A stretch of 64,000 nucleotides of DNA from Bacillota bacterium (GTDB lineage: Bacteria > Bacillota > Clostridia > Acetivibrionales > DSM-1351). The position numbers and the translations under genes were made by a program. The DNA lies in assembly GCA_023391425.1 (NCBI GenBank), contig JAEWAX010000032.1, positions 9,635 through 73,634 of the forward strand, in the 5' to 3' direction. Below, piece after piece: positions 1-9,376 of the stretch (position 1 is its first letter; each line of letters begins with the position of its first letter). The notes below the pieces were generated by a model. The model had not been told where the DNA came from. It saw only the letters and a list, made by a program, of their open reading frames with translations, and did no database searches.

Positions 1-3000
1 CGTCAAACCAACCACTAAAAATATATCCTGCTCGAGTTATATCCGTTGGTAATTGAGCGCCAACACCATAGACATATTCTTTAACATTTCCACTGTGTAT
101 TGTACCGCCTGCCGTATCTAACTCTACATTATAGGTATTGCGATCATAGTCTATACGAATCACAGTTCGTCCATCACCTGAAATAGTATCTTGTTTAAAT
201 ACTTTAGCTGTAAAACCAGTGTAAGTTTTAGCAACAGCCATTGTCTCAGTATCTGTAACCCCAATGGAATTATCTGCATCTACAAGGGTATACCCTCCAC
301 CTACTGTATTTTGCAGATAGTGTTCTACTCTATATGTAGTGTTACTGTTTGGTACAAGGGCGCCATAAACAGTGATGTTCTTAGCAGGCATTGCCTTACC
401 AAACACAAATTCTTCTTTCAGCTCCTTATCCGCTTTCCACCCTGAGAAAGTATAACCCTCCTTAGTCGGAGTAGTGGGTCGTTCGACAATCTCACCATAG
501 TGATAGGCTTTCTCTATGTTGTTTCCGTTTTCAACGACGAAACTTACAGTATGTTTATTTCTTGTGTAGTATAGTTTTACTACTAAAGTACCGTCACCCG
601 TGATTTGAGTAGTTTCAGTTGTTTGTCCGTTCACTGTTGCTTTTTCAAAGGTTACACCCTCTGCAGTTACTGCAAAGTCTGCCAAATCAAGTTTTTCATC
701 CGTAGTACCTGATTTTTGCTCTGACATATTCAGATTATAACCAACTCCGGTAGTGTTTTGGTAATAATGCTCTACAATATATTTCGTACCATTGTTTGGT
801 ATAAGAGCACCATAAACTGTTAAATCCATATTAGGCAAGGGCTTACCAAAAACAAATTCTTCTTTCATATCAGAATTTGTTTTCCAGCCTGAGAAGGTAT
901 AACCATCCTTAGCCGGAGTAATCGGCGGAGTTACAATCTCACCATAGCGATAGGTTTTCGCTATGGTGTTACCGTTTTCAACAACGAAGCTAACAGTATG
1001 TTTATTTCGCGTGTAGTAAAGTTTTACTACCAAAGTACCGTTGCCTTTGATTTTAGTGCTTTGAGTCACTAGACCATCCACTGTTGATTTTTCAAAGGTT
1101 ATTCCCTCTAGAGCGACAACAAAGTCCTGGACCTTCAGTTCTGCATTTGTTTTGCCTCTTTTTTGTTCGATTTGACTTAAAGTATAACTCTCACCGTTGG
1201 TTATTTGAATATAATGTTCTATACGGTATGCGGTATCTTCTACAGGACTCCATTGTGCAACGAAAGTCATATTTTCCGCAGGCATTATCTCTGGAACTTT
1301 TTTATCCCAGCCTATAAATGTATACCCTGTCATACTTATCTGAGGAGCAGTAATAGTCTTACCATATTGATACTTGTATACGGTAGGTTCGCCCCCTGCT
1401 TGTCCAGGATCAAAGGTTATGGTATAGCTACCACGAGAGTAATAATATTTTAAAACCCCGCTGCCATCAGGCGTAACCGTTAAATTCTGTGCTTTAGCAG
1501 TATTAAAACCAACGTAAGCCTTTGGTTCAGGGGTAACACTACTATCTGTTGTTCCATAAAGCCTTTGAGTATCACTGTCAACTCTTGTATACATATTATT
1601 GTTCAAATTCTGCTGATAATGCTCAACTGTATAAGGAGTGTCATCTCTAGGTATCCACTTCGCATATACAACTGTATCTACATTGGGCATTGTAGCTGGA
1701 ATAACATATGGGGTTGAAAAAGTGCTGTCAGTGTACCAGCCGGCAAAATTATATCCAATCTTTGTTGGCTCGGCAGGTGCTGTTACAGGAGCATTGTAAC
1801 GTTTTATTATCATTGGCACTGTATTGCCCCCGTTTGTATTAAAGATAATCGCATATCCATTATTTAAATTATCCCAATATAAATCAAAAGTACGTGTTAT
1901 AGGCGCCGATGTAAAGGCAAGAGGTGCCCCTGCCCATGTGATAATCATCTCTCCTTCTTCTATAAAATCCCCTTCATCTGGGGTAATAGAAAGTATGTTA
2001 GTTACAGGATCATAAGAGAATGCCTTGTTTGTTAATTCAATAGTGAAATATTTAGCATCATCAAATATCTTTTCTTCTACATCACCTGTTTTCAAATCCA
2101 TATATGACATATTAAATACTTCATCAGGTACAGTTAATTTGCGAATATGCTTTTTCAATGTAAACTCACTCGTTTCCTCATATCCGAAGTCCTGAACATT
2201 CTCCCGCATACCTGCTGACCATAAAGGCCACTCATTCTCATACAGTGTTGGATTGTAGGAGAAGGTTCCCGCAAATGCCTGTGCTTCAAATTTTATCTCC
2301 AAATATATGCCCAATTCAAAGTAGAGAGCTCCTGCATAGCTGCTACTTCGACCTTTAGAGGCTGTATATTCCAATTTGTAGTAGAAATACCCCCATAATC
2401 GGACATAGACACCGGCTTCAGCAGAGAAACCTACGCTGGCAAGTTTTGTGGATATAAGCCCCACTTTAAACTCCGCTTTTATACCGGCTCGAATCCCCAT
2501 TGTTCCCATTACATAAAAGGTAAACTCATAGTGTTCTTCTCTAATGTCAATTACATCACTGGTAACATTTTTCGCAAAGACTTGGACTGTATAGGAATAT
2601 CGTTTAGCATTTTCATAATAGAAATCGCATCCTATAGATATATTCATATTAGCTGTAACTGCAAATTTCACACTAAACTCAACAACTAAAATAAAAATAG
2701 GAGGAATACGATACTCATAGCTGTAAATTTCTTTCTCAAACAGATTTACCCAATCACTTTCTGTTTCCAGCATTGCCTTATATTTATCAGTAAGACCGTC
2801 GGTTACAGTGCCTTCACCATCACCAATATACTTGTCCTTCTCATCAAGTAGTTTCTTTAACTCATCTGTAATCTTCTGAAGCTCCTTGTTTTCGGTCCAC
2901 TTATTGTCTACTTTTTCCTTTGTTACCATACTTGCATTAATGCCAATACCTGTGAAGTTAAAAAGGTCTATGTTAGTAGTTACTTCATATTCCGAAATGT

Positions 3001-5443
3001 AAGGAAATATTCCCCACCACTTCCATTTAGCTCCACCATCCACATTGATTGCGATGTGTACCTCTTCCTCGAAGGAGCCAGTCACATTGATAACTATTTC
3101 TGTATCATCATTGACTTCTATCTTGATTTCCACTCCTACATCAAGGGTGAGCCGCACACCACTAGTGTCAAAATGCTTCAGCTTAGTGGAAATATTCGCT
3201 TGTAGCTTATTTAACTCCACCTCGACCTTAGAATCTCCTGCCATTAGTCGTAGTTCTTCAGTATTGAGTGGTGTACCATCCTTAGATGACACTTGAAAGT
3301 CGTTCAGTTGAATATCATCACTTAATTTGGTGAAGGAATCGGTTTTAAGTGCAAGTTCTGATAGGTACATGGCTGCTTCCTCGGCAAAACCGCTATCTCG
3401 TGCTTGTTGCTCAACATTGGATTCCAGTGCTGCTACATCTACCTTCTCCAAAAGAGTGTCCCCATCTAAAGGATCAGTGTTATACATATCCATAGCAGAA
3501 ATTATCTGATCCATGGTTGCATCAGTGTATGTTATTACCATTAACCCATTTTCCTTACTAACTGATGTAATACAACCGTATTTGGTCACATTTGAATTTG
3601 CACTGAACTTGCCCTCATAAAATGCTAAATAATCTCCTACATCAACTGTTGTTTGGGAATCTAATTCCATAGGGCTATATATATCATCGGAAAACTCCAT
3701 CACATCCTCATTTACTGTAATAGAGTTGTTTGCAGAATTTCCATCAGTGTCTGCTGTATTTGGAACAGGGAGCACGTCTGGTTCAAACAATACGTCCTCA
3801 ACTTCTGCACTTTTGTAAGAATATGTGTTGCCATTCACTGCTGTGATGGTCAAATAAGCAATTGCTCCGTCTGCCCCGGTTCTAGTATCATCCAACACAC
3901 GCTGGTCTGGGCGTATGCCTTCATATATTGTAACATTATCACCTACCTTAAGATTTCCGCTGTATGTAAAGGTTCCCTCAGTGAGATCTGAAAGTACAGA
4001 TTTAGAGTTGCTGCCCACACTTACTAGCGGTGTTGACAATGATTTGACACTTTTACCATTCTGAGTAATATCACTTACCTCATTAAGTGGAATATAGCTC
4101 ATATCTTTGCTAAGAGTAAGGTTCATCACATCTTTCTTAGCGATAGTAAAGTTATAATCGCGGATCGAGGTTTCAAGTCCCTGAAAATTAAGGTCTTTAT
4201 CCTCAAGAGTAATCTTATAGGTTCCACCTTCTTCAAATCCTTCTTTTCCCGATATTGTAAAAGTAGTACCGTCTCCTATCACCTTTATAAAATCAGATTG
4301 ATCTAGGCTGCTCAAATTTTTAGCAGTTATAGCGTCTTTTACCTGATCTGCCGTCATGTATTTTGAGGATACCACTGTAATTGTGAAATCCGTTCCCTGA
4401 TCTAATGCACTGGCAAAAGATGGCGTTTGTGCTTCAGCTAAAGGTGCAATGTCACCATACTTTGCATAAAGAGTTATATCCTGCCGTATCACATCACTGT
4501 TTAAAACATGATTTTCTAGTTTCGCATCATAATACCAGCCGGAGAATATTTCATTTTCCTTGTATGGTATAGGCAGATCCCGAAGAGAGCTGCCGCTTGG
4601 AAGGCGCTGAGTTTGTATCTCATTGCCGCCGTTAGTAACATATGTAATATTATAATATTGTACAGACCCTCCTGAGCCATTAGAATCGCCTGTATTTTCA
4701 TTTGGTTTGGGTGTTGAATCTGGCTGCTTGGGTTTTGTATCTGGTTTTGGTTTGGGCGTTGTATCTGGCTTGGGTGTTGTAGTATTTTCTCTAAAGCTTA
4801 CTACAGCTTTATTAATTCCTCTGGTGAATGCTGCCGCTTCAGCACGGGTAGCATTTTTCTTTGGATTGAAATTCCCCTGTTTATCTCCCATTAACAATCC
4901 ACAGCTCCAAAGCTTTATAACTGCACTCTTTGCATAATCCGAAATCTTGTCTAAATCCTTAGGGTCAGCTTTGTTTGTGCTTTCGGGGTATGGAATACCA
5001 TATGCATCAAAAAAATTCACTGTTAAAGTTGCCATTTGTTCTCGTGTTATCAGGCTATTAGGACTAAATTTATTATTTCCCACACCTTGGCTAATGCCTT
5101 TTTCTAATGCCCACATTACATATGGTGCATAGTAGGCATTTTGCTTTACATCAGAAAACAAACCTTCTTTTATTGAATATTCGTCACCAATTCCTGCAAT
5201 ATGTCCCATAACCGTTACATACATTGCGCGTGTCATCGGATCATTTGGCGAAAAGGTATCTTTATCAGTACCAGAGAAAATATTGTTTTCAACTGCGTAC
5301 TTTATGGGATCGTAAAACCAGTCATTTTGAGTGACATCCTTAAAAGTATGACTAGCGTTTTTCTCCATAGCAAAAGCCGATAATGGTGCCGCATTTACTA
5401 ATATTGACAAACAGAGCAACAGACATAATAATCGCCTTTTCAT
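1..5443 (-). CDS. Giant SLH-domain surface protein, C-terminus cut by window edge
   Basis: The frame stays open from ATG at 5443 (SD GGAGGAG) to the left edge, about 1814 codons. Seen: a signal peptide (MKRRLLCLLLC...AFA), three SLH domains at about residues 33-205 with motifs MTRAMYV, LITREQMA and ATRAEAA, a Pro/Lys/Thr linker (repeated TPKP/KPD), an InlB-type repeat (about 260-330), a long unrecognised core (about 340-1210), then at least four InlB/MucBP-like repeats with the GYxFxGW signature. SLH domains bind pyruvylated secondary wall polymer, so this should sit on the cell surface. It is a paralogue of the protein at 10649-17014: SLH region, linker style and core (ESDW...KEI, FYVMG, WGYF motifs) align by eye. 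It follows the regulator/kinase pair at 5783-7831 and is preceded by a LytTR-type operator. The ligand or partner is unknown; adhesion is an inference. Confidence 0.9.
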   Translation of the reverse strand, partial: MKRRLLCLLLCLSILVNAAPLSAFAMEKNASHTFKDVTQNDWFYDPIKYAVENNIFSGTDKDTFSPNDPMTRAMYVTVMGHIAGIGDEYSIKEGLFSDVKQNAYYAPYVMWALEKGISQGVGNNKFSPNSLITREQMATLTVNFFDAYGIPYPESTNKADPKDLDKISDYAKSAVIKLWSCGLLMGDKQGNFNPKKNATRAEAAAFTRGINKAVVSFRENTTTPKPDTTPKPKPDTKPKQPDSTPKPNENTGDSNGSGGSVQYYNITYVTNGGNEIQTQRLPSGSSLRDLPIPYKENEIFSGWYYDAKLENHVLNSDVIRQDITLYAKYGDIAPLAEAQTPSFASALDQGTDFTITVVSSKYMTADQVKDAITAKNLSSLDQSDFIKVIGDGTTFTISGKEGFEEGGTYKITLEDKDLNFQGLETSIRDYNFTIAKKDVMNLTLSKDMSYIPLNEVSDITQNGKSVKSLSTPLVSVGSNSKSVLSDLTEGTFTYSGNLKVGDNVTIYEGIRPDQRVLDDTRTGADGAIAYLTITAVNGNTYSYKSAEVEDVLFEPDVLPVPNTADTDGNSANNSITVNEDVMEFSDDIYSPMELDSQTTVDVGDYLAFYEGKFSANSNVTKYGCITSVSKENGLMVITYTDATMDQIISAMDMYNTDPLDGDTLLEKVDVAALESNVEQQARDSGFAEEAAMYLSELALKTDSFTKLSDDIQLNDFQVSSKDGTPLNTEELRLMAGDSKVEVELNKLQANISTKLKHFDTSGVRLTLDVGVEIKIEVNDDTEIVINVTGSFEEEVHIAINVDGGAKWKWWGIFPYISEYEVTTNIDLFNFTGIGINASMVTKEKVDNKWTENKELQKITDELKKLLDEKDKYIGDGEGTVTDGLTDKYKAMLETESDWVNLFEKEIYSYEYRIPPIFILVVEFSVKFAVTANMNISIGCDFYYENAKRYSYTVQVFAKNVTSDVIDIREEHYEFTFYVMGTMGIRAGIKAEFKVGLISTKLASVGFSAEAGVYVRLWGYFYYKLEYTASKGRSSSYAGALYFELGIYLEIKFEAQAFAGTFSYNPTLYENEWPLWSAGMRENVQDFGYEETSEFTLKKHIRKLTVPDEVFNMSYMDLKTGDVEEKIFDDAKYFTIELTNKAFSYDPVTNILSITPDEGDFIEEGEMIITWAGAPLAFTSAPITRTFDLYWDNLNNGYAIIFNTNGGNTVPMIIKRYNAPVTAPAEPTKIGYNFAGWYTDSTFSTPYVIPATMPNVDTVVYAKWIPRDDTPYTVEHYQQNLNNNMYTRVDSDTQRLYGTTDSSVTPEPKAYVGFNTAKAQNLTVTPDGSGVLKYYYSRGSYTITFDPGQAGGEPTVYKYQYGKTITAPQISMTGYTFIGWDKKVPEIMPAENMTFVAQWSPVEDTAYRIEHYIQITNGESYTLSQIEQKRGKTNAELKVQDFVVALEGITFEKSTVDGLVTQSTKIKGNGTLVVKLYYTRNKHTVSFVVENGNTIAKTYRYGEIVTPPITPAKDGYTFSGWKTNSDMKEEFVFGKPLPNMDLTVYGALIPNNGTKYIVEHYYQNTTGVGYNLNMSEQKSGTTDEKLDLADFAVTAEGVTFEKATVNGQTTETTQITGDGTLVVKLYYTRNKHTVSFVVENGNNIEKAYHYGEIVERPTTPTKEGYTFSGWKADKELKEEFVFGKAMPAKNITVYGALVPNSNTTYRVEHYLQNTVGGGYTLVDADNSIGVTDTETMAVAKTYTGFTAKVFKQDTISGDGRTVIRIDYDRNTYNVELDTAGGTIHSGNVKEYVYGVGAQLPTDITRAGYIFSGWFD
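398..1291 (-). repeat. Two tandem 447-bp coding repeats (InlB/MucBP-like modules)
   Basis: Blocks at 398-844 and 845-1291 are clearly related at DNA level, for example TTTATTTC at 554 and 1001 and ACAAATTCTTCTTTCA near 405 and 852, giving a period of 447 bp (149 codons). Each unit encodes a MucBP-like segment (VEHY..N motif) followed by an InlB-like GYTFSGW segment. Similarity at silent positions suggests recent duplication; copy number may vary between strains. Confidence 0.75.
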
Positions 5444-5652
5444 GCTTTCTCCTCCTTATATTTACATACGCCGATTTTCGTAGGATGGTCAGTAAAAATG
5501 CCAAAGTCCCCATATATACAGTACCAGCACTCTTGGAATGCGAACAAACGGTCTGCGTCCTGATTAAAAACATCACAAAAGTCGTTTTGCCGTACTTCAA
5601 GTTTACCGACCGTTGCCTTTACCTCCATGCTCCTGTTACACGGTTCTCTCAT
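5440..5652 (-). CDS. Small Cys-containing ORF translationally coupled to the SLH gene
   Basis: A 70-codon frame starts at ATG 5652 (an in-frame ATG at 5664 is also possible, but sits directly on the GGGGGAG ribosome site). Its TGA stop overlaps the SLH start as ATGA (5443-5440), a typical coupling arrangement. The product has four cysteines, two of them in CWYC, and no signal peptide or membrane segment. I do not recognise the family. It lies between the candidate LytTR-controlled promoter and the SLH gene, so it would be the first cistron of that transcript. It could instead be a leader that only sets translation of the SLH gene. The overlap is visible; coding status is an inference. Confidence 0.45.
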   Translation of the reverse strand: MREPCNRSMEVKATVGKLEVRQNDFCDVFNQDADRLFAFQECWYCIYGDFGIFTDHPTKIGVCKYKEEKA

Positions 5653-5689
5653 CTTCAAAGTCATCTCCCCCAAAGCTAATTTCTCACTC

Positions 5690-5729
5690 TGGATTATATA
5701 AAAAAACCACGACCAAAAACCGGTCGTGG
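5690..5729 (-). terminator. Intrinsic terminator after the first regulator/kinase operon
   Basis: Perfect 8-bp stem (CCACGACC / GGTCGTGG, 5722-5729 and 5707-5714) with a 7-nt loop, followed on the minus strand by TTTTTTATATAAT. It lies 53 bp past the kinase stop. Its T-tract runs into the TATAAT proposed as -10 of the next gene, so terminator and promoter share bases. Confidence 0.7.
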
Positions 5730-5758
5730 CGTAATTGTAGAATATTTGGCGTAATTGT
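5693..5758 (-). promoter_or_regulatory. Candidate LytTR operator and -10 box for the first SLH unit
   Basis: The minus strand carries ACAATTACGC twice (5758-5749 and 5738-5729), period 20 bp, fitting the ACAnTTnAG-type direct repeats bound by ComE/AgrA-like LytTR regulators. TATAAT lies at 5698-5693, exactly 30 nt past the second repeat. There is no good -35, as expected for an activated promoter. The same geometry occurs upstream of the second SLH unit (10177-10243). Repeats and spacing are seen; binding is inferred. Confidence 0.6.
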
Positions 5759-5782
5759 CGTATTTTTTGGATTCTTGGGTCT

Positions 5783-7099
5783 TTAATACAAATGGAGAAG
5801 TACGCGCATCCTAAAAGTACCATTTTCAGCGGTAAAATCCACCATACCATTATACCTCTCAGCAGTATAGGTAATGCTCTTCGTCCCCATTCCGCCTCCG
5901 TGCTTCTTCGATTTTGGAAAGCCGTTTTCAAAAAAAATGTTATCCTCACAAGAGTTTTCAAATACAATGTGAAGCTTTCCGTGTCCGTTATAGGCTGAAT
6001 AAGCAATCTTTACGGTGATATATCTCTCTATTCCCTCAGGGCAGCGCAGACAGCCCTCCACAGCATTTTCAAAGGCGTTTGCAAGGATACCCACCAGTGC
6101 AACTTCATCCATTGGTAGATTTGCAGGAACTTTAGCATCGATTTCAATTTTTATACTATTCTCCCTTGCCCGAGCCATCCATCTTGACAGTATGGCATTT
6201 ACCGCAAGATGTTCGCAAATTCCGGCAATAACCGCACTTTCCGTTCTCAGTGTCTGGGCTTTTAAATAGGATACTGCTTCCTTAGTTTTTCCGCCATAAA
6301 GCATTGTTAATAGCGTATCATAATGATGACGGAGGTCATGGCGGTCACGGCGGGCTGCATTGACGGCATTTTTCTGCTCCTCAATCTGTTCTTCCCACAT
6401 CTTGTTTTGCTGAGCCAGAATCCTTCCCCGCTCTTGAACCTCAAATTTTCTCACGATTGTAATAATCGAACGAAATATAAGCCAGTATACGCTCAGAAAT
6501 ACCAAATATGAGCTTGCAACCAAATACCAGCGGTTGTCGGCTGCATACCAGTACATCTGTGGATAGTACAGAATGGCGGCCTCCAGAACATAAAATGAAA
6601 ATGCTGCAAGGGCTAAGAGATACCATTCTTTTTCCAAAATTTCCACCAGCCTGCGAAAGTGTGGACGGAGATATTTAAAACTAATGAACAGAAGCGCTCC
6701 GAAGAGAACTGTACGGAATAGTAAATACTCTATATTATAAACAATCATTGAATAATCAGAGGAGCATATATCCGAAAGATAACTGATGCCGAGAAACAGA
6801 TTAAACTGAGTGAACATAACAAAAAGAGACACCCGCCACTTGTCCGCGGAGCAGATGAAAAGCAGGATAAAGCACAACCCGACTTCTACAGGCACAATCA
6901 AGCTTTCTGCTACTTTCTGCCCATATAAAATCAAAACGGCACAATATGCCGCAATTACCATAAGATATATTGCAACAGTGATTATAATCCGCTTCTTTTT
7001 GGGCTCTTTAAGCTTTATGAACGCAAATAAAAACAGACTGATATATGTAGGTGTCTGTAAACACCTCAGGAGTACCGCCGTAAATATAATTATACGCAT
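5783..7099 (-). CDS. GHKL sensor histidine kinase (AgrC/VirS type)
   Basis: 438 aa. About six membrane segments fill residues 1-220 (start MRIIIFTAVLLRCLQ), then a coiled linker, the H-box RRDRHDLRHHYD (about 255) and a C-terminal GHKL ATPase domain with NAFENAVEG and GGGMGTKS motifs. Such kinases sense extracellular signals, often cyclic peptides, and phosphorylate LytTR regulators. It starts 12 bp after the regulator gene with SD GGGGAG, so the two form one operon, ended by the hairpin at 5690-5729. No agrB or agrD gene is nearby, so the ligand is unknown. Its output is probably the adjacent SLH unit. Confidence 0.88.
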   Translation of the reverse strand: MRIIIFTAVLLRCLQTPTYISLFLFAFIKLKEPKKKRIIITVAIYLMVIAAYCAVLILYGQKVAESLIVPVEVGLCFILLFICSADKWRVSLFVMFTQFNLFLGISYLSDICSSDYSMIVYNIEYLLFRTVLFGALLFISFKYLRPHFRRLVEILEKEWYLLALAAFSFYVLEAAILYYPQMYWYAADNRWYLVASSYLVFLSVYWLIFRSIITIVRKFEVQERGRILAQQNKMWEEQIEEQKNAVNAARRDRHDLRHHYDTLLTMLYGGKTKEAVSYLKAQTLRTESAVIAGICEHLAVNAILSRWMARARENSIKIEIDAKVPANLPMDEVALVGILANAFENAVEGCLRCPEGIERYITVKIAYSAYNGHGKLHIVFENSCEDNIFFENGFPKSKKHGGGMGTKSITYTAERYNGMVDFTAENGTFRMRVLLHLY

Positions 7100-7111
7100 A
7101 ATGTCTCCCCT

Positions 7112-7831
7112 TTACTTGCTGCATATGTAATCCATGTAAAGCTTTTTTAATTCGGTGCGTTTCCGACTGAGTATTGGGATTTTAGCACCAGTAGAAAAAA
7201 CAACGCTCATAGATGAAAGCTCAACGATATAGTCCATATTAATAATATAGGTGCTTCCGCATTTGTAAAAGCGCGGATCATCATCTAGAAGCTCATATAG
7301 CTCGGTTGAGGATTTGCGAGCACTAATAACTCTGCCGTCCAACAAATATAATTTCTGAATATGGTTATCTGTCTCAGAATATACGAGTTTGTTCAAACTC
7401 ACCCGACTGACACCATCACTTGACTTGACAGTAATGTAAAATTCTTTCTTTGCGAACTTATCCATTACCTTTTCAAGTGCATTGAAGAATTCTTTTTCAG
7501 AATAAGGTTTAACCAGATAATGTGCGGCATTTACCGAAAAAGCATCAATGGCGTGGTCGCGTGAGGTGGTCATAAAGATAATCTGACAGTTATCACCCAT
7601 ATTGCGCAGCTCCAGCGCCACTTCTGTACCAAGAATACCAGGCATATAGACATCCAGCAGCAGCACATCAAATCTATTCTTAGCCTCCACATAAGTTAGC
7701 AACTCTAAAGGCGCAGAAAATGTATATGTGATTATTTGATATTGTGGGTGTTCATAAGTAAATTTCTTGAGCAAGCCATTTACACGATCAATCTCATGTG
7801 ATTCGTCGTCGCAGATTGCTATATGAATCAT
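7112..7831 (-). CDS. LytTR-family response regulator
   Basis: 239 aa. An N-terminal receiver domain (acidic pair in ICDDE, phospho-acceptor Asp60 in LLLDVYMPG, Lys in YLVKPYSE) is joined to a C-terminal LytTR DNA-binding domain (about 135-235, with YIINMDYI). LytTR proteins bind 9-10 bp direct repeats about 21 bp apart. It is first in the operon with the GHKL kinase. The likely target is the repeat pair at 5729-5758 before the SLH unit; its sequence differs from the pair at 10177, so the two regulators may have separate specificities. Homology is clear; the target is an inference. Confidence 0.9.
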   Translation of the reverse strand: MIHIAICDDESHEIDRVNGLLKKFTYEHPQYQIITYTFSAPLELLTYVEAKNRFDVLLLDVYMPGILGTEVALELRNMGDNCQIIFMTTSRDHAIDAFSVNAAHYLVKPYSEKEFFNALEKVMDKFAKKEFYITVKSSDGVSRVSLNKLVYSETDNHIQKLYLLDGRVISARKSSTELYELLDDDPRFYKCGSTYIINMDYIVELSSMSVVFSTGAKIPILSRKRTELKKLYMDYICSK

Positions 7832-7890
7832 TGGTCAACGTTCCTTTCATCTTCAATAAATATATATTGGATGATCTTTATTTCTTGATT

Positions 7891-7919
7891 ATTTTAATAC
7901 ATTATATAAGTCATTGCAA
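7891..7919 (-). promoter_or_regulatory. Candidate promoter of the first regulator/kinase operon
   Basis: TTGCAA (7919-7914), 17-bp spacer, TAAAAT (7896-7891), about 60 bp before the regulator ATG. The 7832-8083 gap holds no gene. No LytTR-type repeat pair was found at the matching distance, so autoregulation is not evident here. Confidence 0.4.
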
Positions 7920-8083
7920 AGAATAAATCTTATGTTCATCCCATAAAAACATATTTTTTGCGCAGGCCAGTATCCAATACAGAACTACGGGTAGCGGTAA
8001 CTGGTCATATATATTATACGATTGATTTACCAATAATCGACTTTTTTCACAGTTTATAATAATGACTTGTATAATGTTGAATG

Positions 8084-9376
8084 TCACAATGGCAGCACAA
8101 TCCTCATGATAAATATCTCATCTTTTACATCAAAGGAGCAGTAGCCTCTATACTTTTCAACAATCATGTCTATGCTTTTAACCCCAAAGCCATGTCCCTC
8201 CCGGAGACTTTGCGGCAAACCGTTCTCCATTACCACCTTACCCGTAAAGCTATTTTCTATAAAAATCAGCAAATTTCCCTTGTGGGTTTGGCAGCTGATT
8301 CTTACTTTTCTGAATTTTTCATCATCAGCCTGTGCAGCAGCCTCTATGGCGTTTTCCAAGCCGTTTGACAACAGGGCACAAAGCTCTGTTTCGGAAATAG
8401 AAAGAGCCTGTGGCAGTTGGGCATCCACTGAAAAAAGAACGCCATTTTTTTTTGCTTTCGCCTCAAAGAAGGACAAAATGAGATTAACAGTATTGTTCTC
8501 ACAATAACTGTTAGGAGTCATATCCTCGATATCTGCTTGTGTAAGCTTTACATATTTCCCCGCATTTTCAAGATCTCCATCAGCAAGATACCCGCCAATC
8601 AGAGACAGATGATGCCTCATGTCGTGGCGGTATACAGCGGCCTGCTCCTGTGTCGCTTGCAGTGCAGACAACCGCTGATCTGAACTCTCTAGCAGCAACG
8701 ATAAAGCCATCTTTGCTCCCTGCAAGGCTTCCTTTTCACGAGCTGATTTTGCGATATCCAAAATTAGGACATAAGCGGTAAGAGTGATACTAAAAATAAG
8801 AATCCGAATAGAAAAAACCCCTATAGACTTAATAGCGGCAAAGTTATACATTCCCAACCAGTAGTTAGCTATATAATACACCAACGGAAGAAGACAAAGC
8901 TTTATAAAACTAAGTCCGCTATAATTTTTGATTAAATAATTAAAATTTGTTTTAAAAAAGCGGCTAATAATCGACAGCATAGCCGAACACACGGCACTGT
9001 AGATAATTAAAAACCCTACTGGATAAAGCCATTTCACTGTATGTGAAATGATGGTCAGCACCATACTTGCCGGATAAATCATAAAAACAGCGGTAATTAG
9101 GGCAAAAATTACTTTTACAGCTGCTGTTTTGGAAATAATCCAAAAAACCAAAAAGATAGGAATGTGAACGACTAATACATAGACCTTCATGTATTGGTCT
9201 GCCGGTAAGACCAGAGAAAGTGCCATATTCACAGCAAGAATCAGCAGATTGCCAACCACGAAAAATATAAGCCAGTTACCTTTGAGGTTTTTGATACGGA
9301 TATCTAAAAGAAGCATCTGAGCGCAAATGCCAAACAGAATGGTCATACATATTAAAAAACCAAAAAAAATAGTCAT
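8084..9376 (-). CDS. GHKL sensor histidine kinase, second copy
   Basis: 430 aa from ATG 9376 (MTIFFGFLICM). The frame is open 32 codons further up, but that part overlaps the regulator gene and lacks a ribosome site. The ATG overlaps the regulator TGA as TGATG, indicating coupling. About six or seven hydrophobic segments (residues 1-215) precede a coiled region, the H-box VYRHDMRHHLSL and a GHKL ATPase domain with NGLENAIEAA and GHGFGVKS. Same architecture as the kinase at 5783-7099 but clearly diverged, so it is an old paralogue and may sense a different signal. No peptide exporter or precursor gene is adjacent. Confidence 0.88.
   Translation of the reverse strand: MTIFFGFLICMTILFGICAQMLLLDIRIKNLKGNWLIFFVVGNLLILAVNMALSLVLPADQYMKVYVLVVHIPIFLVFWIISKTAAVKVIFALITAVFMIYPASMVLTIISHTVKWLYPVGFLIIYSAVCSAMLSIISRFFKTNFNYLIKNYSGLSFIKLCLLPLVYYIANYWLGMYNFAAIKSIGVFSIRILIFSITLTAYVLILDIAKSAREKEALQGAKMALSLLLESSDQRLSALQATQEQAAVYRHDMRHHLSLIGGYLADGDLENAGKYVKLTQADIEDMTPNSYCENNTVNLILSFFEAKAKKNGVLFSVDAQLPQALSISETELCALLSNGLENAIEAAAQADDEKFRKVRISCQTHKGNLLIFIENSFTGKVVMENGLPQSLREGHGFGVKSIDMIVEKYRGYCSFDVKDEIFIMRIVLPL

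Noticed and set aside
5440..6006. 188-aa frame on the minus strand as one gene
   Set aside because: Its first part overlaps the kinase gene and crosses the terminator; only the last about 70 codons, after a ribosome site, are plausible.
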